From the NCBI GenBank assembly GCA_024734555.1, contig JANPWX010000030.1, forward strand, positions 1,515,636 to 1,579,635: 64,000 nt of DNA, read 5' to 3'. Each line of letters starts with the position of its first letter. The stretch's first letter is position 1. The position numbers and the translations under genes were made by a program. This stretch comes from Trochalopteron elliotii. Lineage: Eukaryota > Chordata > Aves > Passeriformes > Leiothrichidae. The notes under the pieces are model-generated. The model was given only the letters and a program-made list of their open reading frames with translations. It had not been told where the DNA came from and did no database searches. Below, piece after piece: positions 37,281 to 51,070 of this stretch.

Positions 37281-39474
37281 GGCAGATGTAAGATGAAAAA
37301 TATAAAAAGATCTTCATTATACACCTATTCTAATACTTCTCACACAGTTCCTATTTTGGAAGGTTTTGCCACAGCATAAAAATATTCTGAGGCTACCATG
37401 AACAGCTGGAATGATGTGTGCTTGTTTCCAGTGCCTCAGTGGGATTATCTTAACTCATTTTGATATTTCTGTTCCAGTGTGTTTGAGGTTTCTGAAACAG
37501 CCTTGTAAGTGTATAATTTCTGAGTTGGTGCAATATTGACCCATGTCATACACTAGGGATAGTGGGCTCTCTAAATCACCCCTTGTCCAAGCATGATACA
37601 CTTAGTTAACCTTTCCAGCTTTCCTGTGAGTCACGATTTTATTGTGTCCCCAGACAACACACATTTTGTTATTCTGCAAACTGAAAAAAAATTTGCATTG
37701 GAATTCACCTTGGTCTAAATTATTTCAAGTTATGTGCATCCTCATGAAGGGCAGCTTTCTCAATCTGATGGAGTGATCAAAAAATTTCTACTGAGAACAT
37801 TCTTCCAACTGTTCTATTGCCATAATCTTGTACCAGTCTGAGAGGACATCAAAAATTAAGACCCCTTGGTGAGGATAAATTTTATTGAATGAATCATTGA
37901 TAAAGTTATGCAAGAGACATTATTAGAAATTATTTACTATCACAGAAGTGTGTTTCAGGAAAATATGCTGTACTAAAAACTTATTGTTTTTCTTTGTATC
38001 ATAGCATTGCAATGTTGGAAAATTATGAGGGTTTGAGTATTTTTTTATTATTTGCTATATTTATATTTTATACTAACATTTGCACCTTTCACCATGTCAT
38101 ACATCATTGCTTCAAAACTTATCACAAAAGTGTTCATACTTAAGATTCTTCGAGTCATGAGGCAAAGCTGCTATTTAATACTGTTGCAGATGTTACCTTT
38201 TCTTGTATCAAAATGTTTTATTACAAAATAAACAAAATACAATAGTTCTTTAAGAATGCTTTCTGCCTCGAAGGAAATACTCTCTTGTTTGTCTAGAATG
38301 AAGAAATAAAAAAAGCAGTCTGTCTTATGCCTGGTCTTCATATAAACAGTATCTCAGGATTTCATTTAGTTTCAAGTTTTTCCCTTACGGGGACTATGGA
38401 GAGTCTGGGGAACAAACACGCCTACAGTCTTTCCCTTGTTTAGATATTCCATCATTTTGACTGCGATTTGCCAATGAGACAATACATATTTGCCAATGAG
38501 AGATAGCTATTCCCAGGAAGTTTTTATAGATATAGATATCGGATATTTTTACAGATATGGAATAAGGAGGAGAAGGTCTCACACCAAGGCACTTCTTTTT
38601 CTTGGTAGAGGTGGCATCTTAGAGTCAAGCAGACCAATATGTCTTCTGCCTAACTGGAAAACAAAAAAATCCCTGTGGGTTCAAATGCCAAGCAGAATAA
38701 ATAAAAACAGTACAAGAGCAGTACAATAAATCAGCCAGCCAGGAGAATGAAAGTAGCAAAAACATATTAAGGGAAATCACATCAAGGCAGAAATAAGTAA
38801 TAAAAGGATCATTCAGCTCCACAGAGAGAGACATAGTTAAATTAGCATGGAGTCATTAAGCAGAATAGGAAAAATACATTTTAAGACATCTGAAATGGAA
38901 AAATATTATATTCTCACAGGTAAATTTACAAGGTAAGAGATGAATGAGTAAAGCACAGACCTCAGTTCAAAATTTTATTATCATTGTGTTTGTGATTGTA
39001 ATGTATTTACATCTAACATTCTTAATAAAGCAACAAAGCCAAAATATGCTCTGCAATAGTTTTTTTGCTACAAAGAGAGAACAAAAGGAAAAAGTGAAAA
39101 ACACTTTTTAAGAAGAAATTAAAAGATACAATCAAATGAGTGAAATCTATACAGGCAGCATTTAGAGGGTTAAAGTATATAAGTATTGGTGTTTCAGATA
39201 AAATATATGAAGTATATATAAAGTCTTAACAAAAAGACAAGGAAAGCCAAAAAACCAAAATCTGCTTTAGAGGAAGAGTGAAATGGAGTCTATTCAGTTG
39301 AAAATGTATTCTTCAGAAAACTGAACATGTGGCCAAGTAGGAAAAAGAAAAATAAGATCCAGTGATAGCAGAACAAGAAGGCTGATTCCAATATCATTGA
39401 AACAGCTCAGGAAAAGGAAGCCTGAGAGACAGTTAACAATGACAAAGTACAGAAGCACTTTGGGAACTGCTTTG
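37281..39474. other. unique AT-rich sequence, no gene seen
   Basis: No gene or repeat family is recognised. Open frames are up to 79 codons. Confidence 0.5.
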
Positions 39475-39520
39475 CTTTTCTTTTTTTTTTTTTTTCTTTT
39501 TTTTTCTTTTCTTTTTTTTT
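39475..39520. repeat. poly-T tract with C interruptions
   Basis: About 45 bases of T with four isolated C. Read on the minus strand it gives a lysine run inside a 105-codon open frame (39294-39611), which is therefore an artefact. Confidence 0.9.
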
Positions 39521-39639
39521 CTGAGAGATTACGTAGATGAGGCAGAAAAGGCCTTTTGCAGTGAAGTAGCAATGTCTGAAACCACTTTAAAAATGAACAC
39601 CATGGCGCCAAGTAACATTCTTGTAAGACTTCTTAGGGA

Positions 39640-40222
39640 AATCGAGATGAAATTTTACTTCAGTAAAGCCTTTGATACTAATTGCCACTGTATTTTCCTG
39701 GAAATTCTGGCAGCCCTTGGCTTGAACAGGTACAGTCTTCTCTGAGCTAAAAACTGATTGGATGACTGGGCCCAAAGAATGGGAATGAATGGTGCTGGTT
39801 GACAGCTGGTAATCACTAGGGTTCTCCAAGACGAGCACTGGGACCAGTCCAGATCATCTTTGTTGATGATCTGGACAAGGGGAATGAATACATCCTCAGT
39901 AAGTTCATGGATGACACTTCTTTGAGCAGGATTGTTGATCTGCTGGAGGGCAGGAGGGCTCTGCAGAGAAATCTGGACAGGCTGGATCGGTGGCCCGAGG
40001 CCAGTGGTTTGGGGTTCAATAAGGCCAAGTGCCAGTGCTGGGTCCTGCCCTTGGGTCACAACAACCCCAGGAAGTGCCACAGGCTGGGGAATAGTAGTTG
40101 GGAAGTGGCCTGGCAGAAAAAGGCCTGGGGGTGCTGGTCAACAGCAGCTGAACAAGGCTAGTGGCATCCTGGCCAGGATCAGCGATAGGGTGACCAGCAG
40201 GAGCAGGGCAGGGATTGTTTAT
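39640..40222 (+). mobile_element. CR1 LINE fragment, reverse-transcriptase C-terminal part
   Basis: In frame pieces this gives reverse-transcriptase motifs of CR1 ORF2. YFSKAFDT occurs near 39656, LEILAALGLNRY soon after, FMDDTSL at 39904-39924 (the FADD active-site motif with A changed to M but both aspartates kept), then a '[19 protein letters not shown]' block, FNKAKC, and LGHNNP. The first motifs and the later ones lie in different frames and stops intervene, so it is dead. It is truncated at both ends: the usual CR1 3' tail is missing after about 40222. A 141-codon open frame on the opposite strand (39655-40080) is only the antisense of CR1. Confidence 0.93.
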
Positions 40223-43200
40223 CATGAGTTTTCAATACTGATCTTTATTGATTAATTCTTCTGGCCTCACTTTTCCTTGATCCTATCCTATTTGCATAAA
40301 TATTTGGAGGTGCCTTTCTTTTACCTTCAACATTAGGTGCTTAGGTGGTATGGGAGACGGGGCTTTTAAGAAATAAAGATTTTATATAATTACAAATTTT
40401 TCCAGTGAGAATGCCACCATTTGTACAGATTGTGTCTGAGACTGTCAACACTGAATGAATTCAGATCTCAGGCATATCCTCTTCCTGACCTTGACAATTT
40501 TTGACTATGAATTTTGTTACATGGAGAGAAACAAAATTACAAGTGACATACAATAAGGAAGTCACAGCATTGCTCTCTTTCCACCTTTAATAAGTATATT
40601 AATTAATGTGTACAGCATTTGTAAACTAAATGCATTTCTAAAACACATTACATATTAAAATAATACTTTAAATTCATTATAACCCACTTATTCACACTTA
40701 ATAACGAAATCTAAATAAGAATTAAACTACCTCTGCATGTTAAATTTAATAAATATATTTTGATTTGTGACACAATTAATAAATCTCAAGACATTACTTA
40801 TAAATCTGAACATGAGCATAAGGAAATGGAAACAAAATACTTCTCTATCAGCATTAAAGGTTCACAGCAGAGGCAGTTTCATAGAAATTTGTTTTCATAG
40901 AATATTTTGTTTTGCTTCTTGAACAAAACAGTATTTCAATATTTTTAGGTTGATAAATATAATTATATTTTGAGCATTTATTCATTCTTTTGCTATTGAG
41001 AGAAATAGCATTTTGAATTAAAAGACACCTCCCACTGGGTTTGAACTTCCTTTCTCTAAATCATATGGTGTTATCAGTACTATTTTCTCATTTGATCTAA
41101 ACTATTACAATGAGACAATATTTTTCAAGTATCTATAATTGCTTAAGGGAAACAGAACACTTTAAAACATAATTTGAAATAAGCAGTTTTAAATAATGAC
41201 TCTTATTTGTCAGAAAGTGATGATAATTGGAAGACAAGTTAAGCTACTGCAGATAAATCTCTGTTTCTCTTCCTGTGCAATGAGAGGGAGGGGTAATCTT
41301 GAATTATGGTTGTGGTTTAAGAGAGGGATCTAACAGCTTCACAGAAAGTTATTATTTTAAATTCCATTGGTCTGATTTTGACTGCCTTAGAGTGCCCACG
41401 TACCATAGGCTCTCTCTCCCTCTGAAACATCTGGTCAGTGACAGCTTTTCAGAATAAATGGAAAGCAACTCTGATCCAAGGCTGCAATTTCTCTCTTCTA
41501 ATCCCCAGCAGCCTACTTGATTGATCCTTTATGCAGCTATGCTGCATAAAGATTAATATTCTATTTGTTGAGTATCAAACAGCAGTAGCTGATATCCAGC
41601 AGGCATCACAGATGATTTCAGGAGCATCCTCAATCTTGAGTTGTCAAGTTGTTGTGTATGCAACTCTTCTATGGAATAGTGAGAGGAAAAACTGCAGGAG
41701 AAGAGAAGGGAAGAAATACAGCCCAAGACAGCTGAGGCCTTGTGTAAAGGGCAGTATTGTGGGATGAGCACCCATTCAAAATGTCTTCTCATTTCCAAAC
41801 CACATTTGCAAAATCCAACGCTGGGAATTCTGACTCACACAATCGTCACATGCCTAACCCCTCCAAATACTAACCTAGTGCTCCTTATTTGTGTCTCTGT
41901 GCCCACTAGCCTTTCTCAGTCTAAATAAAGATTTAAAATCTGTTGTTTTCTAGTTAGGGCTGTCTGAGCAGATGTACTTGAAGAAAGTTACTCAGCCTCA
42001 GTACTATCTGTTGGGCTACTTCATTTTGGAGTGAAGAAATACACTGTTAATGATAACGGATCATTCTATGCTATAGCTGTATGAGTAGAACTAACAAATA
42101 TCAAAAATGAAAACTAACAGCAGGGTCTTTATATCTCAAGATTCTACCTAGTTTTGATCAGTGGATTTCTTACAAGTGTTAAACAGCTTGTCATGTCTCA
42201 GTGACTGAGCAGCCTATTATATTCTGGATTTAGTTCTGATTTCTTTGCCGGTGAAAGTGAGTTGATCTGAATTGTGCTTTTGTTGGTGTAGGGTAGAGTT
42301 TCACTGTAATAGACACTTTTACAACACTCATAGATAAACTGCTCCTGGCACCAGATGCATTAATACCTATTAATTTTAATGACTCCCTAAAGTAGTGTAT
42401 ATTAAAGATATTAAAATGAAATACTAGGGTGTAACCTAAAACAAAGTTTCAGCTGAGAAGCAGACCACTCAAAAATGTAGTTAGCCTCATTTATTTCAAT
42501 ATCTGAAAAACTACATTTTCTCTTCCAAGGAAAAAGAATAAATATTTCTAATCCTGAGAACTTGGGACTGTTTGAAGATAATAGTTTGAATGTCTTTTTT
42601 CCATTCAAGTTGAGCATTCAGAATATTAATGCGAGGCAACTGTTTGGCATCCTTTTATAAGCTGCCCCTGGAGTTCCTTGTGGCACCAATGGTCTCCCAC
42701 TCTGTTCAAAGCCCTGAGATTACTATTGCTTTCGGTAATCTGACTTTATTCTTTCTTATCCACATCTATTTCTTCCTTAAACAACCATGAAATATCTAGT
42801 CATTTGGTAATTCTTGGGTGAAACTGAGAAATTACTATGACCTAGCTGATTAAAATACAGGATTCATATTTCATGGAGGTAGAAGGATGCCTATGCCATG
42901 GCTATGTTTTGGTAGTATTGTTCACAGAAAACATTTTGATATTGTTAAGTGACTGCAGCTTTTTCTTTGGGCCAGGGCAAGTACTTGATCTTTCCAACAC
43001 AGAATCCTAGAATCATACAAACATAGTTACTAGCACCTGTATTTTCACAGCAAATACTTCACCTTGACATTTGTACCACACACTGGTGTCTCTTTCAGAA
43101 GTTGCCATCCCACTCAGTTTTGCAGCAGAAATATCTATGTACTTATTTCTGCCCCACTTCTTAAAGATATTTCTGTCACCCTATTGTCTCAAACTCTGAT

Positions 43201-44760
43201 CTGTTCCTTTGGCTCTGACTTGTGGGTTACATGATTTAAACTGTTGAATAACGATCTTTTCAGTATGTTATATGTGGCAATATTACTTCAAGATCAGAGC
43301 AGTATAGGAATGGAAGAGGGAAAATGTGATGCTGATGTTTACAAAGGGATTCCAGAGTTACCTGGGAAATGTGAGCTATTATTTAATTTGGCTAAAAGTG
43401 GTAAAAACTGATATTGCAAATCATTCATAGTTAAGCATAATATATCAGTGAAGAGTTAAAGTGTTTTCTGTAAACATGAGTCATCCCTCCAAAAAATGAG
43501 ATTTTTTAATCTCAAAAAACCCCCCATATATTAGATTTCTTTAGAGGCATTAACAAAACTGTGGATTATTGTTACTTTAGTATGCACAGCTTTCCATATA
43601 TTATGAAAGTTTCTCACATTATTTGTTGAATTTATTAGTGGTAAAAGCATATAGACTATAGAAATTCAAAAATCACACTAAACTTTACAATTAAAGGAAG
43701 TCTGTAAAATATCTATGTGAGAACTTGCACTATTCCATAATATTTTAAACAAGCTCATAAAGAAACATGAATAAATGGAATTACAAAGTTTGAAGCTGAT
43801 ACATAGTTAATTTCAATTGCTAAAAAGCAGACATTGAAAATTCAGATAGACATCATTAATGACTGAGTAATAAAATGAAGCATGCGATTCAGGTCTTAAA
43901 AAATTTTTTCCTTTACACTGTCCACTGTAGTTCTCTACATCTAAGCTAAAGCCACCTGAAGAAGAAACTGTGATGTCATCATGGGTCTTTTTCTATTTCA
44001 CTGAGTCCCGTGTCAGAAGCAATTGGAAAATCAGATAAAACATTATCAATTAATAAGAAGTGGTCCAAAGTCCAGTGCAAAATAATATTGAGGAAATAAT
44101 GTTCACTCACTGAAATTATCCAGCAGAAGTTTTAAAATCCAAGTTTTCATTGAAGTCAAAGCTTTCAGTCTGGAATTGATTGATAGATCAATTGTACTGC
44201 AGAGGTAAAAACTGTAAATTGTTTTGGAATATTAGATAATATTTTGGAGTATGATTAGTGGACCAATCAAAGTCTACCAAACACAGTGATGTACCTTATC
44301 CCTCTTAGTTCAACAAGTCCTGAAAATGTGCATTGGTGGAGGGAAAAAGACTATGCAAACCTCTTACATCTTCTGCCCAGGATTTGTTACTCACTACTGA
44401 CAGTGATGCACAGCATATGGCCTTGAATGACTATTTTTGTTCCAATTTTTATATAAAGTCGCACATTTTCCCTGAAGCTATTCCTCAAATAGATCCACAA
44501 AGCCAATGCTGTTGGAGCACCCAGCACCCCACTGTGCAAGCAGAATGTTGAAATGGAAGAACTTGGTGCTCTGAAGTGCTCACCACATTTCTGCCTGCCG
44601 GTGGTTTAAGCGGACACAAGTATCCTTGAAGATGTTGTAGACTCCTTTAAGCTCTGTAGCTGCTGCACTTGAATGTCTTTAGCTGAAATTAGCTCAGTAT
44701 GGAGTAGAGAGAAAACACAGCAGTCTCTGGGGTGTGCATTTGTGACGGTTTGATGTTAGC
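40223..44760. other. unique AT-rich sequence, no gene seen
   Basis: Over 4.5 kb of AT-rich DNA without a recognisable gene. A CAGAATCCTAGAATCAT string at about 43001-43017 recalls a minus-strand CR1 end but is not followed by CR1 sequence. Confidence 0.5.
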
Positions 44761-44844
44761 AGACACACACAAGCACACACATAAGCACATACACACGTGA
44801 GCACGCACACATGTGTACACACACACGTGTGTACACACACACAC
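44761..44844. repeat. CA/TG-rich low-complexity tract
   Basis: Interrupted CA repeat containing the palindromic pieces ACATGTGT and ACACGTGTGTACAC. Long alternating purine-pyrimidine stretches of this kind can adopt Z-DNA. Antisense readings give a cysteine/valine-rich frame, which is an artefact. Confidence 0.92.
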
Positions 44845-47800
44845 TTTCCTTGATCTGAAACCGCCTGATTCTGCCACTCCCTGGACACACTGCAGGTGCT
44901 AGGCTTTCAAGACAGAAAGCTGATGAAGCAGCTGAGTCATTGACATGTAAACTAGAGCAGACTGAAAAGTACTGATGATTAATCCTGAATTACATGATGT
45001 TTAATACAGTTCAGGGAAAAAAAACCTTTGGGTTTTCTGGGTGTGTTTAGTTAATAGAAAATAGTGCTTCTCTAAAGAATTAAACTGTTCAATTCAAAAT
45101 GCAGTCCTCTTGTGCAGATAAGAGCATGGTTAAACTTCAGCTCCTGTTACCAAGCAGTTTTTAATTGTGTGGGGTTTCTGCTGCATATTCACTCCTTCTA
45201 GGTAGTATTCATCTGCAGGATACATTTATCCCTATTCCAAGTCTTCCCTTCTTTGAAGTACCCTTCCTTGATATGATGATTGAAACACATGTGCATGTGC
45301 TCAGACCAGTCTCCCTTTGCAGACCAGACTTATGGTTTCCTTTTTTCCTTCTGTGGCAGTATATTTGTACATTTGACTTTTAATATTTCCCCTTCCAAAT
45401 CGGATAGCTATGTATCTATCTTAAGAACAATTCCTCTGAATTAATTCATTTTCTCTGACTGAAAATTGCTTTTTAACACCTTCCTGAATGAGCCATCAAT
45501 TAGTATGTAGATCAGAATTGATCACAATTTCCTTGGAGTACAGCTCTTTTACTTGGTTAGGGATTAATTTATACTGGTGACCTCCTTGAGCTCTTGGGGA
45601 TACAGATTTTAATTTTACCTTATTAGAGAATAAATGTTATGCAAATAATAGATACAGATATATGAAGTATAGCAAGATTAATAGAGTTCAGGATGATCAT
45701 CTGTGCTACATGGCATGCATTTGAAACAATCTCTTATTTGCAAATTATCTCTGTTTATTAACTTTGTTTTTTAGGAATGCAACAACTGGTAGAGGAAATA
45801 CCCCTTCACTTTTCACATTCTACTATTACTACTTCGGATAGTAACATGAATCAGTAAAATAACTGAAACATGAGACCAGAGGGAGTTCGTTGGATTGTTT
45901 TGGTTTTTTCCTGGATGATGAATATGGTGCTGTCTTTGAACTCAGGTCCCTTTACTTTTTAGCTTTTTTAGGATATCTACTGTTCTTCTCCCTGCATTAG
46001 ATTTTTCTGCTGACTCTCTACTGGGTCAGAATCCCTAGTCTAACATTCTGTTTTTCTTGGATATAGGTGAGTGATGTCAGTGAGCAAGAGCTATGACTTC
46101 CAGGCTGCTTATTCAGTCTTTATGCTGGATCCTCAGTTACTGAACATTTCGGTTTGGATTTCTCATTTTGCACTCTGCTCTAAGTACTCAAGCTGGTGCA
46201 TCACTCACATATTTCACTGTGTGCCAGAATTTTCTTTTCATCTAAAGGATGTGCTACATTCCCAGATTTTCACCTGGCTGAACTGGCAAGAGTTTCACAT
46301 GGCACATTTGATAGCAATTAACCAGGGTAGTGGTATCTCAACTGACTCCGCAATACCTGAGGCTCTGAGAAAACAGCAGAGTTTCATGTGCACTGTAACC
46401 AACACGTGTGTGAGTTTCAACAGATGAGATATGAATCACACATTTTCATGGTAGTCCCCTATCATTAAATCAGGTTCCACTTGAGGTAGAGCCTCAAGTT
46501 CCACCTCTGATGTTATTTCACCCCTCAGACAGGCACCTCCTGCTCACAGTAGCTGTTAACACTGTAGGAAAACTATTCACTACATTTTTAATCCACCTTT
46601 ACCTGAACTGACCCCACCTTTCCCTTCTGCAACTGTCCTGAACCCCTTTTATGCTTGCAAAACCCACATGGAAAATGAGCAGAAAAAGGACCACAACGAT
46701 TAACTCATGATCACTAAATAAAAGTGAGTGTTAAATTAAAGGAGTGATCACGAATATTTTAATTTTATGTACCATTTCACAAAAATATATCCTGTTCCAA
46801 AATGTACTTTCTTTTGAAGAAGCTTCTTAACTACAGAGTGGGATTTCTGGACTGATCTTGAGAAACACCCACAGGCCCATGAACAGAAAATCTCTGTGAG
46901 AGGGACCCAAGTTCCTTTTCTACAGCTGGGACTCAAACCATGTATTTTCTGTTTTGGAGGACTCCCTTCTTGCCAAGGCGGTTGAATACAAAATTGTTAG
47001 TGTGATAGGTGCAATAACCTGTCCACTTACCTTGTTTTCTTTATTCTCCACGAATAAGAAATATTTTATTAAAGTCCACAAAGCTTTGTTTTCTGACACA
47101 GAACTAACCATTTGAGCTTCATTCTCTTTAACAACTGCACATGAAATTGTGCAGCAAGGCTTGCATCCTGCTAGGACAACCTCCTACATCTTCTGGATGC
47201 AGGCTGATGTAGGATATTAACTACATCCTGAAACCCATGGAATTTGCCAGACTGAGTGGTGGATTATAACTGAAGAGTTTGTCCAAGAAGTATTTCTGCC
47301 TCGTGTTATTAGTGGCATTCTGTTTCTGGTTGTAATATGCAACATCCTCATGTTTCTCAGAAAGCTTCTTTGCATCTGTAATCCATCTTTGATATGCGTG
47401 GAGTTTATTTTGGTGGGGTGAAACAGCATGATAAGTGAAGGCTTGGCCTTGTGGATACCCATTTACAAGCTTGAAGTAAGTTGTTACCAGTCCCCATTGA
47501 TTGATTCACTCGATTAATATTATATTACAGCATTAGTGGTGAACTCCTGCTGATCTAGGCAGGAACAAGCAAATGCCTGTCTAGCCTGTCTGTGGACCTC
47601 AGAGCAGCTGCTTTTGGAAACAATGCCAATGCAAAGCAATTCATTCCCTGATGCACTGTGCCAGCAAGCAGCACTCATCAGTTCAGGGACTTCCTCACTG
47701 AAGGTCAGCTACACATACCGTGTTTACATGGTTGATGAACCCATTCACCACAACTGCCTGCTCCCCTTCATGAGCCACTCGAAATTTGCCTATTCCAGCT

Positions 47801-50800
47801 CCATCATGGGGCATGCCAGGACACAGCTGATGATGTCCTGATCTAGCCAAAACCAGTGCTAGAGACAAAGAGGGTAAACTGACCATGTTGAAGGTCACCA
47901 CTAGTATCTCAGAAAGGAATGCCCTGAAATCAGTTTTCAACCTATTCTGTCACCTATCACCCTTAGGTTAAGCATGTTCTGACACCCCATACCCAGCATC
48001 TGTCCTTGGAGTTAAAATACAGTTTTAAATAAAGTTGTAAGACTAATCTTATCTTCCTCCTATAATAGCACAAAATTCTAGCAGTATAATTATTTTTCAA
48101 AGCTTATTTTCCCTCCTGTGTGCTGTGACATGCCAGGGTAAATTTCCATTCCTTCCAAATGAACTAAATATGGAACAGGTAAATAACTGAGCATTTTCTG
48201 ATTTATGGAATCATTATTTTTTACTGGAGAAAAATATTTAAGTCTATAGAGGAATAAATCAATTCTTCTATTACTACATATTAGCACCCAAAGAATATTT
48301 CCCATTCATTAAAATTGTTTGCTATCTCATTAAGCATTTTTGAAGAATAGAACAGAAGAATAGAGAGGTCAGATACAGAGAACCAATCTGCTTAGATTTT
48401 TAAACTGGAGCTTTCTACCAAAACTCTGGAAGTTTCTGTGGTTGATAAGCCAGAGAGCAGTGCCATACAGACTCATTTTCTGACAGAACTTCATAATTAT
48501 ATGTCAAAACTGACATTTAACTTTGAAAAATATTAATTTTAAGGGAAGTGATTAGCTCATTGAGACATGGTTTCATTTTTAAGTTCCCAGCCATTTCTGG
48601 TTATGACTTTCATCTAATTTTGTGTCTGGCACAAGCACTAATTGTGAATTTTGTAATTATAAAATTATTTCTGTATTAGGATTTCAATGGGAATAAAAGT
48701 GTTATACTTACTTTGAAGTACAGACTGTCTGTCTCTGATAGCCTCAGGGACCAATTCTCACCTGACTAAAACTTCCCTTCAGGAATGGTATTTATCTGCC
48801 CATATGTAGAAGGCTGCAGGAATCTGACCCAGTTAAACTCTATGATTGGTAAAAAAAAAAGCTCAATAATTAGAGACATAGTGGAAGAATAAGTGTAGAA
48901 AATAATCTCACTCCTCATGTTGAATTATTGGTTTGAGGGTTTTTTTTCTTACACTTATAAATAGGCACAATCTTCCACTTGTTTTGACATTATCTCACAT
49001 GTAAAAATAGCAAAGGTGATTTCACTTTCTACTGCTGCTACTCCATTAACACAGGTTGGTAGAGTGGGGAATGAAGCAGAAGGGAAAAGAAAATAACTCT
49101 CAAGCCCAGGAGTTAGCGTGAGGCTGAGCCATGTGTTTGGTGTTTTGGTGCGATGTGTCCCATTTCTCAGCTGCAGCTTCAGATCTGCACATTGCCCAGA
49201 ACAAGGAGCTTCTGTAAATTCAGGCCAAGGACAGAAAGAAATCTGAACAGTGGGCTGATCTGCCCAGCATATGGCAGGGTAAGTTGAAAGTAAAAATAAT
49301 CAATAAAAGACACAGCAACTGATAGATGCCATGACTTAATCTAGAGGTTATTGAATTCAACTGCAGCAGTGATATTGGACCAGTTGTCAGAATCATCTTG
49401 CACTGCCACTAAAAGCCTTCAAAAATTTAGAGATGCCATTTCTCTCTGTTCTCTTTCTATAAACTTAGTACAATGTTTAGTATAAGTCTAAAGCATTATG
49501 AATTTTTACTGAGTAAATTATGACGTACTAATCTAGAATTATTCAGTGATGTGAAATATAAATTTAGTGGCTGATGCAGCTATTTCCAGACTCAAGATAA
49601 TTCAACCTCATTTGTTGGAGAGCAGGAACTGCTCAGGTCAATGTAATTGAAAATTGAGCATTTGTTAACGTAAGGCAGTAGATACTTCCTGCCAATTTCC
49701 CTTGCCCCAGACTTCTGGATCTACCTAACTGGAAGTTTTATTTTTTTTCCTTTTTGTTCTGTCTTTTTCCTGCCATGTTCCCTCCTCCTTTCTTGCTCCC
49801 TGCTTCAATCCCTCAATTTGTCAAAATTTCCTCCAAGTATATAATTATTTTGGTCCAATACCTTCACTTTAACACAGTCATGAAAGTTAGCCAATGTCAG
49901 AACCATTCTGACAGACACTGACAGGTTCTAGTTTAATGTAAACTATCACAACATGAGAAAACCTTCCACAAAGGGTTCATGCCATGTTGCTGCACACAAT
50001 ACAGCTCTAGCTTCATCTAGAACTAAGATGTTTTCCTCCCACCACTAAGCTTTCAATGAGAATTTATTCTTGGCACAGCTTAAAGATGCTGGATGCAATT
50101 AAATCTGGCACAAGGCCACTGGTATTAGCAGAATTATATCAGTGATGCGTTTTGCCCATTCAGCATTGAACAGTCTGGTAAATTTCTGGATAACAGGTAC
50201 CTCAGCAACAAACTGAAATTATTTCACAGTACCCACTAAAAAATAAAAAATATTAAAATCTAAGTAAAAAAATTTGAATAGTAAGGCTTATTCTTCATCA
50301 AGGTAACCAGGTTGGCTCCATTCCCCTCAAAGGAGACATGTCAATTTATAGCAATAAAGTGTTTCATTCTGGCAGGTGATGACAAGAATGTACTATTCAA
50401 GAGCCTGAATTATGGGCAAGGACTGCACTGTGCACAAATAGAGAAGGGAAAAAAATGACCTTTGTGAAAGGTCTTTACAGTCTAAACATTAGAAATCAGA
50501 CTAAAGAATGATAATGCCAGGCAATAGGAGAAAAAAATTTGAAAACAACAGCATAATAAATTAAAGAAAATGTGAATAAATTTTGACACGTCACAAACTT
50601 TATTTTTTGTTTTGAAGTGATGGTAATATTCTGCTCTCTTTGAAATAGGAGGACTGAAATCCAGCCCCACTGATATTCTGGGAAGCTTACCACTGTGGGA
50701 CCACAGTGATTCCTTTTCTCTTCTTATTTAAAAGAAGACTAATTTAAATAATAGCCTTATAAAAATGTATGTTTTCTTTTCTCTCCCTCTGGCTTTCCTA

Positions 50801-50859
50801 GCCCTCTTCTTTGTTCAGAATAAGATGTTCATTATTTGTCCAGTAAATGAATAATCTTC
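44845..50859. other. unique AT-rich sequence, no supported gene
   Basis: The longest open frame away from repeats, 118 codons at 46071-46427 (+), lies here. It has no recognisable domain, signal peptide or splice context and could be chance. The part at 47560-47960 is GC-richer but not recognised. No mobile element is seen. Confidence 0.45.
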
Positions 50860-51070
50860 TAATTAACTGTACTTGTTATGTGATGAATATTCAATTACCA
50901 TAATGGGAAGGGGAAGAAGATGTATCATACCTACGCAAATTAATTTGTTGTTGGGCAATGAATTTGCATCCACCTGGTTGCAACAGCTCACTCTGAAAAG
51001 CTATCCAGGTTTGTTATATTTGAGAATTAAAGGAGCACACCGCCCATTTGCAGCCGTATACAAAAGGTGA
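50860..51070. promoter_or_regulatory. possible conserved non-coding element
   Basis: The stretch has less simple sequence than its neighbours. It contains a perfect POU octamer ATTTGCAT at 50962-50969, directly followed by an E-box CACCTG at 50971-50976, and homeodomain-type AAATTAATTT upstream at about 50937-50946. These are typical of developmental enhancers, but conservation cannot be seen from one sequence. It is also an open frame of 65 codons with no family resemblance. Confidence 0.2.

Noticed and set aside
39294..39611. 105-codon minus-strand frame with a lysine-rich stretch resembling a nuclear localisation signal
   Set aside because: The lysines come from the poly-T tract read on the other strand.
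39655..40080. 141-codon minus-strand open frame, the longest in the window
   Set aside because: It is the antisense of the CR1 reverse-transcriptase region, which is clearly readable on the plus strand.
43001..43017. CAGAATCCTAGAATCAT, like a minus-strand CR1 terminus
   Set aside because: The following sequence is not CR1; too short to call.
44689..44888. Cysteine-rich minus-strand frames resembling a small secreted peptide
   Set aside because: They are readings of the CA/TG low-complexity tract.
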